From the NCBI GenBank assembly GCA_031404155.1, contig JANNGZ010000056.1:1-18013 (forward strand): 18,013 nucleotides of DNA, given 5' to 3'. Below are positions 1-7,560 of the stretch, piece after piece. Each line of letters begins with the position of its first letter. Positions within the stretch are counted from its first letter, which is position 1. Below the pieces are notes generated by a model that searched no databases, was not told where the DNA came from, and saw only the letters and a program-made list of their open reading frames with translations. The stretch comes from JANNGZ01 sp031404155. GTDB taxonomy: Bacteria; Pseudomonadota; Gammaproteobacteria; Burkholderiales; Burkholderiaceae_C. The translations under genes and the position numbers were made by a program.

Positions 1-146
1 GCAACAAGCTCTGGCAGGACCGCGCCAACAACCTGGTGTGGCTCAAGTTCCAGGGCGGCATCCCCTACCCCAACGAGTCCACTCTCACCCCCAACTCCGA
101 CGAGGCCCTCTACAAACCCTTCTCCGTGGTGCTGCGCGCGAACTAA
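1..146 (+). CDS. C-terminal fragment of an unidentified protein (5' truncated by window edge)
   Basis: The open frame enters the window with codons starting at base 3 and ends with TAA at 144-146, giving the last 47 residues. The frame is supported by strong G/C at third positions (AAC AAG CTC TGG CAG GAC CGC) and by a protein-like composition with aromatic and beta-strand-like stretches (NNLVWLKFQGG, YKPFSVVLRAN). The tail faintly resembles the end of bacterial G8-domain/beta-helix surface proteins, but I cannot confirm this from 47 residues and assign no function. It converges on the FkbM gene, whose stop lies 66 bases away. I see no clear terminator hairpin in 147-212. Confidence 0.6.
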   Translation, partial: NKLWQDRANNLVWLKFQGGIPYPNESTLTPNSDEALYKPFSVVLRAN

Positions 147-212
147 GGCTTCAGATCGTCAGGCACTACCAGAGCAAGAATGGAGTTGGGCACGTCGTAC
201 GCGCGCCAGGAC

Positions 213-1175
213 CTACGGCCCACCGACCTGAGCGCGCGCGCCGAAAGTGGCCTTCAGTTCTGCGCGCCGATCTCTATGCGACCAGAGGACGTCGGTAAAC
301 GCACCGAAGTCGCCGTGGCGCTGAACAGGCTGCAACACCAGGCGATGGCGAAGCCTTTTACGCGCCGTGGAAAGGCCGAACGCCTCATAGCCCAAGTCGA
401 AAAGGTGGCCCGCCACCGCGGCCGCGCTGCTGCCGGCCGGCACCAGATGAGCATCGTCCAGTTCGAGGATCAGAAATGGTTTGTGTGCCACCAGCGTTTT
501 CGCAAACCCTCCGAGCACACGACGCTCGAAGCCCTCGACGTCGATCTTGATCAACCGCGGCGGTTCCTGCAGCACATCGTCGCCGACGCACACGCGCACC
601 GAGATACTTCGTATCGCATCGATGCCCGCACTGGCAAGCGTCGCGGTGCCACTGTGTTCGGAAGTCAGATTCAAGTTCATGAACGCGCGCGTCTCGGCCA
701 ACGCGACCGGGTGAACGAAGACGTTGCTTATGTCGTTGATTCGCAGGTGCTCGTGAATCGAGTCGACGCAATCGGGATTGGGTTCGAACGAATCGATTCG
801 CCCCGCGTCGCCGACAAGATGTCTCGCATGCAAGGAGATCATTCCGATGTTCGCGCCAACATCGACAAATCGATCTCCTGGGCGGAGCAAGGCGTCCAGG
901 GCTCCCAGCACCGCCAACTCGTAGTACCGGCCGAGGAAATAGGTCAGGCGTTGAGCCCAGTCCGACCGATCGAGATTCATGATGTAGCCGTGGCGCTTGC
1001 CCCGTACGCGCACCTTTGGCAACGACATCCAACGGTCGGTCGAAACCTCGCCCCAGAGACCGGCGCGCTCCAGAAGCATGCGCCACCCAGGCAGTTCCGC
1101 CCGGGTGTATGGAAGCACAAGAAATGCGAATCGCGGGTGCATGTTCATTCCAGGCTGTGACTCGGCGCGCGCCAT
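213..1175 (-). CDS. FkbM family methyltransferase
   Basis: This is a 320-residue S-adenosylmethionine-dependent methyltransferase of the FkbM type, a family that commonly O-methylates sugars or other small hydroxyl groups and often lies in surface-polysaccharide clusters. The SAM motif I is FVDVGANIG (about residues 103-111), followed by the acidic ribose-contacting motif EPNP (131-134). The family signature IKIDVEGFE is at 209-217 and ILELDD at 236-241. The first ATG (1175) lacks a clear ribosome-binding site. ATG at 1148 or 1142 would remove 9 or 11 residues; the one at 1142 has a GGA six bases upstream and may be the true start. It is the last gene of the EPS cluster, 16 bases after the RgpF-like gene. 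It probably methylates the exported glycan or a precursor; the substrate is inference. Confidence 0.88.
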   Translation of the reverse strand: MARAESQPGMNMHPRFAFLVLPYTRAELPGWRMLLERAGLWGEVSTDRWMSLPKVRVRGKRHGYIMNLDRSDWAQRLTYFLGRYYELAVLGALDALLRPGDRFVDVGANIGMISLHARHLVGDAGRIDSFEPNPDCVDSIHEHLRINDISNVFVHPVALAETRAFMNLNLTSEHSGTATLASAGIDAIRSISVRVCVGDDVLQEPPRLIKIDVEGFERRVLGGFAKTLVAHKPFLILELDDAHLVPAGSSAAAVAGHLFDLGYEAFGLSTARKRLRHRLVLQPVQRHGDFGAFTDVLWSHRDRRAELKATFGARAQVGGP

Positions 1176-1191
1176 GCACAGGCACGCTGAG

Positions 1192-2184
1192 CTACCGCTG
1201 CCATGCCGCGCCGAAGAATCCCCGCTTGACGAGCAGCTCGACGACGCGATCGGTGGGTTGGAATTGCGCCATCTTTCCGAGCAAGGACTTCTTCAGGAAG
1301 GGGAATCCAGCATCGATGAGTTCGAATGGCCGCACGAGCACCGGGTCTCCCACGGACGATTCCTGCGCGTACCAGTACGCGCCGACCGACATGCTTTGCG
1401 CGGCAACGCGGGCAAACTGAATTTCCTGCATCAGAACGACGTCGAGAAGACGATCGAAAGACCGGTCGCTGGGCAGCACGTCATCCAGCGCGCGCATGCG
1501 CTCGGGGCTCACGCCCCTGAGGAAGAAAGCGTACGACTGAATATGGTTCTCGGTGGCATCCAGGGCGGTGAAGCCGGTCAGGTCCCAGCGCGCCCGCCGC
1601 ATCCAGGGACGCAAGTCCTCGAACGGCCCGTAGACGGAATCGTTCATCACGAACACATCGGCGTCGGGGGACTGGCGCGCCAGCAAATGCAGCGCGAGCG
1701 AGTAGGCCGAAAAGTCGTAGCCGGACAACGCCTTCCAGCACACCGCATCCGCCGCGTGCAGCACCTCCGCCGGAATGAGATCGGGTCTCTCGGTGGCGCA
1801 CACGACAAAGAGGCCGATCCCCATGTCCTTGAGCCGCGCCAACGCGACTCGATGTGCGTTGCCGATTCGGCCAGCCGGCGCAAACACAAAGTACACAACC
1901 CAAAGCGGGCGCCGACTCACAGCTTTGATGACTTGAAACGCAGGCGCGGCCCGCTGCCGGCGCAAGCGTACCCAGTGTCGCCTCAGACGGACTCGAAGCC
2001 CCGGATCGGACGCCTCGAAAGTCCAGTCTGCCTGCAAGCCGGAGATCGTCGAGGCAATATCCTGGACCGGCTCGACGAAGTTGCCGAGCCCAGACCGCTC
2101 CGCATGGCGGAGCAGGTGCTGGGGCTCGCCCGTCTCCGCGGTGAGTGGGCTGGACATGCCGGATCGAGACTCTATCGAAGCCAT
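1192..2184 (-). CDS. RgpF-like (rhamnan synthesis F family) glycan biosynthesis protein
   Basis: The 330-residue soluble protein resembles the rhamnan synthesis F family (PF05045), glycosyltransferase-associated proteins of rhamnose-containing polysaccharide pathways. Visible signatures are VVYFVFAP (about 96-103), GIGLFVVCATERP (122-134), GYDFSAY (155-161), the hallmark NDSVYGPF (181-188) and HIQSYAFFL (214-222). A late GFPFLKK at 293-299 resembles the family's G-hP-hhK element. It overlaps the end of the flippase gene by 13 bases, which suggests translational coupling. The ATG at 2184 has a GAAAG-like purine stretch upstream; an alternative ATG is at 2157. The family is well supported. The sugar it transfers, or whether it transfers one at all, cannot be read from the sequence. 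Confidence 0.75.
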   Translation of the reverse strand: MASIESRSGMSSPLTAETGEPQHLLRHAERSGLGNFVEPVQDIASTISGLQADWTFEASDPGLRVRLRRHWVRLRRQRAAPAFQVIKAVSRRPLWVVYFVFAPAGRIGNAHRVALARLKDMGIGLFVVCATERPDLIPAEVLHAADAVCWKALSGYDFSAYSLALHLLARQSPDADVFVMNDSVYGPFEDLRPWMRRARWDLTGFTALDATENHIQSYAFFLRGVSPERMRALDDVLPSDRSFDRLLDVVLMQEIQFARVAAQSMSVGAYWYAQESSVGDPVLVRPFELIDAGFPFLKKSLLGKMAQFQPTDRVVELLVKRGFFGAAWQR

Positions 2185-3584
2185 GACACAACTTTCAGTA
2201 TTCCGAGTCCAAGGGCATAGCCGACCGGCCAGACCAAGAGTGACAGCAACTCATGCCGCCAGCTGTTCAGGCGATATTTGGCGTTGAACCAGAACACGAT
2301 CGGCAAGGTGGGGGCGAGGTGCAGCGCCACGGCCCAGAAAGCACCTTCCAGGCCGTAGGCCGCATGGCCCAGCGGCACGCAGACGAACAGCGACACCACC
2401 TTGGCGAGGTGGATGCTGGTCAAGTTCTGGGGCACGCCGAGCGCAAGGTAGGCGCTGGCGGCGATGCCGTAGCGTGCGAACAGCAGCCCGAACGAAAGCA
2501 CCTGCAGGATGTGCCCCGCTTCCGCGTAGCGAGCGTCGTAGAGGAAGCTCACGATCGCCTGGCCGGTGGCAAACAGAAAACCGGCGGCGCCCATGAACGC
2601 AATGTCGAAGGGCACGCGCATGCGCAGGTAAACCTCGCGCATGCGTTCCGGGTTGTTTCGCACCACATCGCTGAAGGCCGGTGTTGCCACCGCGCCGAAC
2701 ACCCGGCCCGACGCGGACTCCACCATCGTCGCCAGGCTGGCCGCGATGGCGTAGTAGCCGAGCACGGTCGGGCTCGCCCAGGCACCCACGAGCAAGCGGT
2801 CGCCGTTGGCGGCCAGCACCCAGAGCAGCGACGAGATCAGGATCCAGCGGCCGAAGCGGATGATTTCGCGGGCGCAATCGCCGTCCCACTCGAAGCGGTT
2901 GGCGTGCCCGTGCAACCAGCCATGGCTGAGCAGCACGGTGAGCAGCGTCGTGACCCAGCCGCCGATGACAAAGGCCCAGACCGAACGTGTCTGCCAGCCG
3001 ATGCCGGCCATCACCACCAGGCCGGCGAGCAGCGACAGGATCTCGATCAGCGTGACGCGCTTGAGTTCGAGCCGGCGGTCGGCGGTGAAGAGCTTGGTCG
3101 ACTCGAAGCCGGCGAGCGCGGCGGAGAACGTGGCCGCCGCCAGCACCAGCGGCAACTCCGGCGCCGAGTACACCGAGCCCGCCGCGAGCCAGCCCAGGCT
3201 TGCCGCGCCATGAAGCGCCAGCGCCACCAGCACGCAGGAGGTCCAGACGATGAAGCCGCGGGCCACCTGCATCGTCCACGCCGTGTTCAGCATCAGCGGC
3301 TGGTCACCGCGCGCGCTTTGAACAATCGACTGGCGAATGCCGATGTCGGTGAGCAGGCTCACCACCATGTTGATCGCCGCGGTCATCGCCATCAGGCCGA
3401 AGGCCTCGGGCACCAGCAGCCGGGTCATGATCAGGCTGGTCGCCAGCCGGATCGACTGGCTGCCAAGGTGGCCGAGCAGGCTCCAGCTTCCTGCACGCAG
3501 GATGCGCGCCTTCAGCGATGGACGCGCCGGCGCCTCCACCGCGGGCGGCAACGGCTCGGGGGTCACGCTGGCGGTGCCGCTCAT
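2172..3584 (-). CDS. Wzx-type oligosaccharide flippase (MOP superfamily)
   Basis: This 470-residue polytopic membrane protein has the features of WzxC-like polysaccharide flippases (Polysacc_synt/MVIN families of the MOP exporter superfamily). A short Pro/Ala-rich cytoplasmic N-terminus is followed by about a dozen hydrophobic segments. Family-typical elements are TRLLVPEAFGLMAM (about 54-67), the DIGIRQSIVQS element (80-90) and NTAWTMQVARG (100-110). It would translocate undecaprenyl-linked repeat units from the cytoplasmic to the periplasmic face for polymerisation. The ATG at 3584 overlaps the TGA of the upstream acyltransferase gene as ATGA. The same open frame continues upstream for 197 codons, but that stretch lies antiparallel in frame space to the acyltransferase gene and has no membrane-protein character, so it is excluded. 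No strong ribosome-binding site is visible, consistent with coupling. Confidence 0.88.
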   Translation of the reverse strand: MSGTASVTPEPLPPAVEAPARPSLKARILRAGSWSLLGHLGSQSIRLATSLIMTRLLVPEAFGLMAMTAAINMVVSLLTDIGIRQSIVQSARGDQPLMLNTAWTMQVARGFIVWTSCVLVALALHGAASLGWLAAGSVYSAPELPLVLAAATFSAALAGFESTKLFTADRRLELKRVTLIEILSLLAGLVVMAGIGWQTRSVWAFVIGGWVTTLLTVLLSHGWLHGHANRFEWDGDCAREIIRFGRWILISSLLWVLAANGDRLLVGAWASPTVLGYYAIAASLATMVESASGRVFGAVATPAFSDVVRNNPERMREVYLRMRVPFDIAFMGAAGFLFATGQAIVSFLYDARYAEAGHILQVLSFGLLFARYGIAASAYLALGVPQNLTSIHLAKVVSLFVCVPLGHAAYGLEGAFWAVALHLAPTLPIVFWFNAKYRLNSWRHELLSLLVWPVGYALGLGILKVVSWLR

Positions 3585-4861
3585 GGCTTGGCACCCGGGA
3601 AAGAGACCGCAGGGGCGGCAAGCGTGCCATGGCGGCGGCTGCGCGCCAGCAAGACGGCGAGACCCAGTTGTGCTGCCACGCTGGTGATGAACGCCGAGCG
3701 AGGCTCGACCCCGGCCAGCACAATCGTCGTGATCGCCAGCAGCAGCACCGCGGCCACGACCCCGACAACGACCCTGGGCTCGATCTGGAAGCGGCCAGCC
3801 CCTTCGCCCAACCAGGCGCCGATGCGCTGCGAGAGCGCCAGCGCGAGCAGCGTGACCCCAACGGCCACCAGGGCGTAGGGCAGAGGCGAAAGGTCGGAGA
3901 CGCCGAGTGCCTTGGCGACCTCGATCAACGCGTAGTGGACTGGCACCACGACGAAGGAACTGACGCCGCCGAGCGCCACCAGGCGCGCCAGCGCGTGCAC
4001 CCGGCGCGTGAGCACGACGCAGGCCATCGTGGCGACGATCAACAACGACAGCGAAAGCAGGAAGAAGCCGATACCCACCGAGCCCCAGCGGTGAAATGAG
4101 CCAGCGCCGCGCCACATCACCCACGCGCCCAGCGCGGCGACCAGCGCAGCACCCGAGGCGAGCGCCCAGCACCAAAGCGCCATCCGCGGTGAAATGTCAT
4201 GCATGCGGCGGGCGAACAACCCCGCCAGCAAAAAGCCGACTGCGGGGTAGAAGAGCCAGGGCGCCGCCGGGTAGGAAATCGGGTCCTGCGGCCAGACACC
4301 GAAGAGCCAGGCCAGCACACCGCTGGTTGGCAAGGACGCCTTGAGCACTGGCCCGATGCCGTAGCGCAAGACGACGACGGTGGCGGCGGCAAAGGCTGCG
4401 GTGAGCAGCGGCCGGGGCGACATGCGGATCAACGCGACGAAGACCATCGACAGCGCGATGAACCCGAAAAAGTCCAGGCCCCACCATTGCCCGCCGCGCC
4501 AATACGAGAGCAGATCGGCGACCACCAGCAGCAGCACCTTGTCGAGCATCGAGCTCAAGGGTCGCGCCGCTCCGCCGCTCGACAGCCCCATGCCAAAGCC
4601 GGTCGCGGCAAAAAACAGCACCGGCGCAAACGACCCGAGGAAGACCCAAGCCGCCGCCGGCCCCGCGCTTGCGGCCGAGGGCGCCAGCAGTTGCACGCCG
4701 GCGTGGTTGAGCACCATCAGGATCGCGGCAAAACCTCGGAAGGTGTCGAGGTCCGGCAGATGGGCGGCGGCACGCCCCTCGCGAGCGTCGGCGCTCACTC
4801 GGCGCGCTCCTCGTGCCGCCGTGCAGCCGATTCGCGCCGCGGGCGGCGGGGTCGGGCTCAC
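3581..4861 (-). CDS. Integral membrane acyltransferase of the EPS cluster
   Basis: From a GTG at 4861 this gives a 426-residue multi-pass membrane protein. Its first membrane segment carries LDTFRGFAAILMVLNHAG (about 38-55), the FRG...NH pattern seen in acyltransferase-3 (PF01757) and DUF1624/heparan-glucosaminide acetyltransferase-like proteins. FLGSFAPVLFFAATGFG follows in the next segment. About ten hydrophobic segments follow. In EPS loci such proteins usually O-acetylate or otherwise acylate the glycan; donor and acceptor are inferred. The GTG is preferred because GAAGG lies seven bases upstream, whereas the in-frame ATG at 4921 has only a weak site and would add 20 residues of atypical composition. 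The longest open frame, to 5176, overlaps the ligase gene and is not credible. Its stop overlaps the flippase start. Confidence 0.78.
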   Translation of the reverse strand: MSPTPPPAARIGCTAARGARRVSADAREGRAAAHLPDLDTFRGFAAILMVLNHAGVQLLAPSAASAGPAAAWVFLGSFAPVLFFAATGFGMGLSSGGAARPLSSMLDKVLLLVVADLLSYWRGGQWWGLDFFGFIALSMVFVALIRMSPRPLLTAAFAAATVVVLRYGIGPVLKASLPTSGVLAWLFGVWPQDPISYPAAPWLFYPAVGFLLAGLFARRMHDISPRMALWCWALASGAALVAALGAWVMWRGAGSFHRWGSVGIGFFLLSLSLLIVATMACVVLTRRVHALARLVALGGVSSFVVVPVHYALIEVAKALGVSDLSPLPYALVAVGVTLLALALSQRIGAWLGEGAGRFQIEPRVVVGVVAAVLLLAITTIVLAGVEPRSAFITSVAAQLGLAVLLARSRRHGTLAAPAVSFPGAKP

Positions 4862-4868
4862 TGGTGTA

Positions 4869-4873
4869 CCTTC
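4869..4873 (-). promoter_or_regulatory. Ribosome-binding site that decides the acyltransferase GTG start
   Basis: On the minus strand GAAGG precedes the GTG at 4861 with a seven-base spacer. It is one of the clearer Shine-Dalgarno matches in the cluster. The competing ATG at 4921 has only GTGCGAGC directly upstream. This favours the shorter protein and leaves about 124 bases between the polymerase stop and this start. Confidence 0.6.
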
Positions 4874-4985
4874 GTGCTGCGCACTCCGGTATTCGCCCTT
4901 GGGGCGGCCCGGCGGGCTCATGCTCGCACCCGCGGCGCGCAGCCTCGCAGCGCACCTGCAGACTCGCCAACGCGAATGGCGACGT

Positions 4986-6626
4986 TCAAGAACGGCCCCG
5001 CTGCGGCGCGGCCTGGCCGGGACGCGGCGGTACTGCGCTGCCTCTGTGCGCGATGCCGGCCCGCGTGTCGGACCGGCTCCGGCCAGGCGTGAGTACCTTG
5101 ACCCGCCGCGCCTCCAGGCCGGCGCGAAACACCGCCTCACCGACCTTGGCGTAGCTGACGCACAGCGCAAACACAAGCCAGTACACGATCGGGATGTGGA
5201 TGATGCTGCTCGCTGCGGCGATGACGATCAGGATGCCGATCAGGGATGCGAAGAGCGCGCGTCCTAGCGCCTCGGAACTCGGGTCGATCCTGGCGATCCG
5301 CCGCCGCGCCAGCCAGCAGGCCGACAGGGCGTAAACAAACGGCGCCAAGAACAGCACCAACCCGAAGAGTCCGTAGGCCAAGGCCACCGCGAGGTAGCTG
5401 TTGACCATGTCGATCAGGCCCTGGCCCTGGCGCATCGACTCCAGCGCGGGATTGAACATATAGCCGAGGGAACCGAACAGCGGGTTCTGCCAGAACACCA
5501 GCATCGACTGGTCGAACAGGCGCTGGCGGTAGGTGACCGAGCCTGGCTCCACACTCCCGACGAAAGGCAGGTAGTCGACGACGGTCTGACCCTGCGGCGT
5601 CATCAACATGAAGGCAGTGCCGACCGCGCCGACGGCGGCGGCCCAGGCGAGGCGCCGTGCGGCGCCCGGGCCCATCGAGATCCCGATCAGAAGCGCGATC
5701 GCCGCGGCCAGCCAGGGCCCGCGCGAGAGTGAGGCCCCCAAGCCGATCAGCACGAAGCTCACAACGGCCCATCCCAGAACGCGCGGCTTGAAATCGCGGG
5801 CCACCACCAGCAGCCAGCAGGTGGCCACGAGCGTCAGATAGCCGAACGCGATCGAGTTGCCGGCGGTCACGTTCGCACGCAGAAAACCCCCGCCCTCTTC
5901 GGTCGCGCGAATGATGTAGATGCCGATGCCCAGTGGCGGCAGGCCCATGGGCGAGCGCAGGGTTTCATAGACCAGCCAGCTGCGTGCCGCTTCGAACAAG
6001 CCAATCGGGCCCATGACGACCACGGCGAGCACGAAGGCAGCGAGCACCTCGAGCAGTTGGCCCATGGTGCGCAAGGATCGGGTGGCCACGTAGTACGGCA
6101 ACCAGAGGTCCAGGGCCAGGCCGAACACCAGGCGCATCAGGCCGGTGATCGAATCCACCGTGGCCTGCATCAACACGATGTGAACCAGGTAGGCGCCGAA
6201 GAGCCAGTCGGCGGTGCGTGGCAGGGCGTTGGCGGGCCGCCGCTCGTAGAGCAGCGTCACCGCCGCGGGCAGCAGGATCACCAGCGCCAGCAGCCGCACA
6301 TGGCTCAGCTCGACCAGGTAGTTGATCAAACCGAGCCCGGGAACCTGCGCCGAGAAGTAGGGAATAACAAACAGCAGCGACACGTACAAGGCGATCGGAT
6401 TCGGATCTCGCCGGGCCACGATCGCCAGCAACACCCCCGCAAGAATCAGGTAGACCCAGAAGCTGAAGCTGAAAAACGCGATCAGCGTCAGCGCGAACCA
6501 GAGGTTGCGCCGGCGGCGGTAGTCGGGCACGGTCATCGCGCGTGCCGTCAGCGGCCGCTCGGCGATCCAGAACACCGCGGTCGCGATGACGAGGATGTAG
6601 ATTAGCGCTCTTAAATGTTCTGGCAT
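4986..6626 (-). CDS. O-antigen ligase / Wzy-like polysaccharide polymerase
   Basis: This 546-residue polytopic membrane protein has about a dozen hydrophobic segments and the layout of the O-antigen ligase/Wzy_C (PF04932) family. ASLSRGPWLAA (about 298-308) resembles the conserved entry to the Wzy_C region. RQRLFDQS and NPLFGSLGYMF (between 367 and 391) match the usual R...W...PLFG.G periplasmic-loop pattern. The His of the WaaL-type HN motif is not evident: the region reads IDMVNSYLAVALAYGL. This favours a polymerase role over a lipid A ligase role, though that is inference. The ATG at 6626 is chosen because it begins directly before the first membrane segment; the longer frame to 6728 overlaps xrtB. 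The C-terminal 40 residues are basic and low in order. The gene lies 46 bases after xrtB, where EpsI is usually found. Confidence 0.82.
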   Translation of the reverse strand: MPEHLRALIYILVIATAVFWIAERPLTARAMTVPDYRRRRNLWFALTLIAFFSFSFWVYLILAGVLLAIVARRDPNPIALYVSLLFVIPYFSAQVPGLGLINYLVELSHVRLLALVILLPAAVTLLYERRPANALPRTADWLFGAYLVHIVLMQATVDSITGLMRLVFGLALDLWLPYYVATRSLRTMGQLLEVLAAFVLAVVVMGPIGLFEAARSWLVYETLRSPMGLPPLGIGIYIIRATEEGGGFLRANVTAGNSIAFGYLTLVATCWLLVVARDFKPRVLGWAVVSFVLIGLGASLSRGPWLAAAIALLIGISMGPGAARRLAWAAAVGAVGTAFMLMTPQGQTVVDYLPFVGSVEPGSVTYRQRLFDQSMLVFWQNPLFGSLGYMFNPALESMRQGQGLIDMVNSYLAVALAYGLFGLVLFLAPFVYALSACWLARRRIARIDPSSEALGRALFASLIGILIVIAAASSIIHIPIVYWLVFALCVSYAKVGEAVFRAGLEARRVKVLTPGRSRSDTRAGIAHRGSAVPPRPGQAAPQRGRS

Positions 6627-6672
6627 GGCAGCTTGGGGCCTGCGGTCGGGCCGAGAGGCGCGGCGCGGCGCC

Positions 6673-7557
6673 TCAGCGCGAAGCAGCGGGTGTGGCGAGT
6701 GCCGGCAGGAAGCGCGCCAGCAGCCCATCCAGCGCCATGAACAGGGCCAGCGCGACCAACATCAGCACGATGCCCGCCGCCCCGTGCAGGAAGCCTTGGC
6801 CCGCTTCATCACCGAAGTGGTAGGTCACCAGCACCAGGATGACCACACGCAGGATGTTGGCCGCGAAGGCGATCGGCAGAATCGAAAGGATCAGCAGCAG
6901 GTTGTGGGCAACACGGCGGCGCGCCATCAGGTAGGTGAACAACGCGCCGAGCGCGGCCAGGCTGAACATCGAATGCAGGCCGGAGCAGGCATCTGCCACG
7001 AGCAGCTGGTACTGGCCGATGGTGATCGTGACGCCGTGGCGGGCGATCGGGTAGCCCACGCCATGCAGGAACTCCACCACGATCACCGAGATCCAGTTCT
7101 TCAGCGGCCCGGTCATCGCATCGACCAGGGTACCCGGCAGCGGCACCATGAAGATCATGTAGAGCAGCGGGAACCACAGCGCCCGCACCCCGGCCAGTCC
7201 CTTGAGCAGCAGCACGACCGACAGCGCCAGCAGCAGGTGCGAGAAAAACTCGATGCTCGAGACGGAGAACATCCGGCCGAGCACGTAGCTCACGATGCCG
7301 AGTGCAAAGAGCGGCCAACCCAGCGCCTGGGAAGTCGCCGCAGGCATGGCGAGAATGGCTTCGCGCTGCTTCCAGAACAGCCAGCCCAGGATCGCCAGGA
7401 TGATCGGGCCGTGCCCGGATTCCTCGCTCTGCCAAAGGCCCTGCGCAGCCGACCAATAGCTGGGCAGGAGCACCGCCAACGCGCCAACGGCGAGCAGCCC
7501 CCAGGCCTTGAGATGCGCCGACGGGTTCGTGCCGAGCCCTTGCATCACCGCTGACAT
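6673..7557 (-). CDS. xrtB: Exosortase B
   Basis: The 294-residue inner-membrane protein is an exosortase, the transpeptidase-like enzyme that cleaves PEP-CTERM sorting signals at the membrane in EPS-producing Gram-negative bacteria. The three catalytic residues are present: Cys191 in VADACSGLHSM, Arg237 in AANILRVVIL and His258 in GFLHGAAG. About eight hydrophobic segments surround them, and the length matches stand-alone exosortases without a fused EpsI domain. The assignment to the B type rests on the GQYQLLVADACSGLHSMFSL region (181-200) and on its position directly after epsG. The start ATG is three bases past the epsG stop and has an AAGG eight bases upstream. No PEP-CTERM protein is encoded in the window, so its substrates lie elsewhere. 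Confidence 0.93.
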   Translation of the reverse strand: MSAVMQGLGTNPSAHLKAWGLLAVGALAVLLPSYWSAAQGLWQSEESGHGPIILAILGWLFWKQREAILAMPAATSQALGWPLFALGIVSYVLGRMFSVSSIEFFSHLLLALSVVLLLKGLAGVRALWFPLLYMIFMVPLPGTLVDAMTGPLKNWISVIVVEFLHGVGYPIARHGVTITIGQYQLLVADACSGLHSMFSLAALGALFTYLMARRRVAHNLLLILSILPIAFAANILRVVILVLVTYHFGDEAGQGFLHGAAGIVLMLVALALFMALDGLLARFLPALATPAASR

Positions 7558-7560
7558 CGA

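Noticed and set aside
2253..3878. Long plus-strand open frame (541 codons) across the flippase and acyltransferase genes
   Set aside because: It is antisense to two clear membrane-protein genes. Its translation is rich in Arg, His, Gln and Gly with no recognisable domain, as expected for the complementary strand of high-GC coding DNA.
3585..4175. N-terminal extension of the flippase frame by 197 codons
   Set aside because: The extension overlaps the acyltransferase gene in another frame, is Arg/Gly-rich without domain features, and the ATG at 3584 gives a normal-length flippase with a typical coupled ATGA junction.
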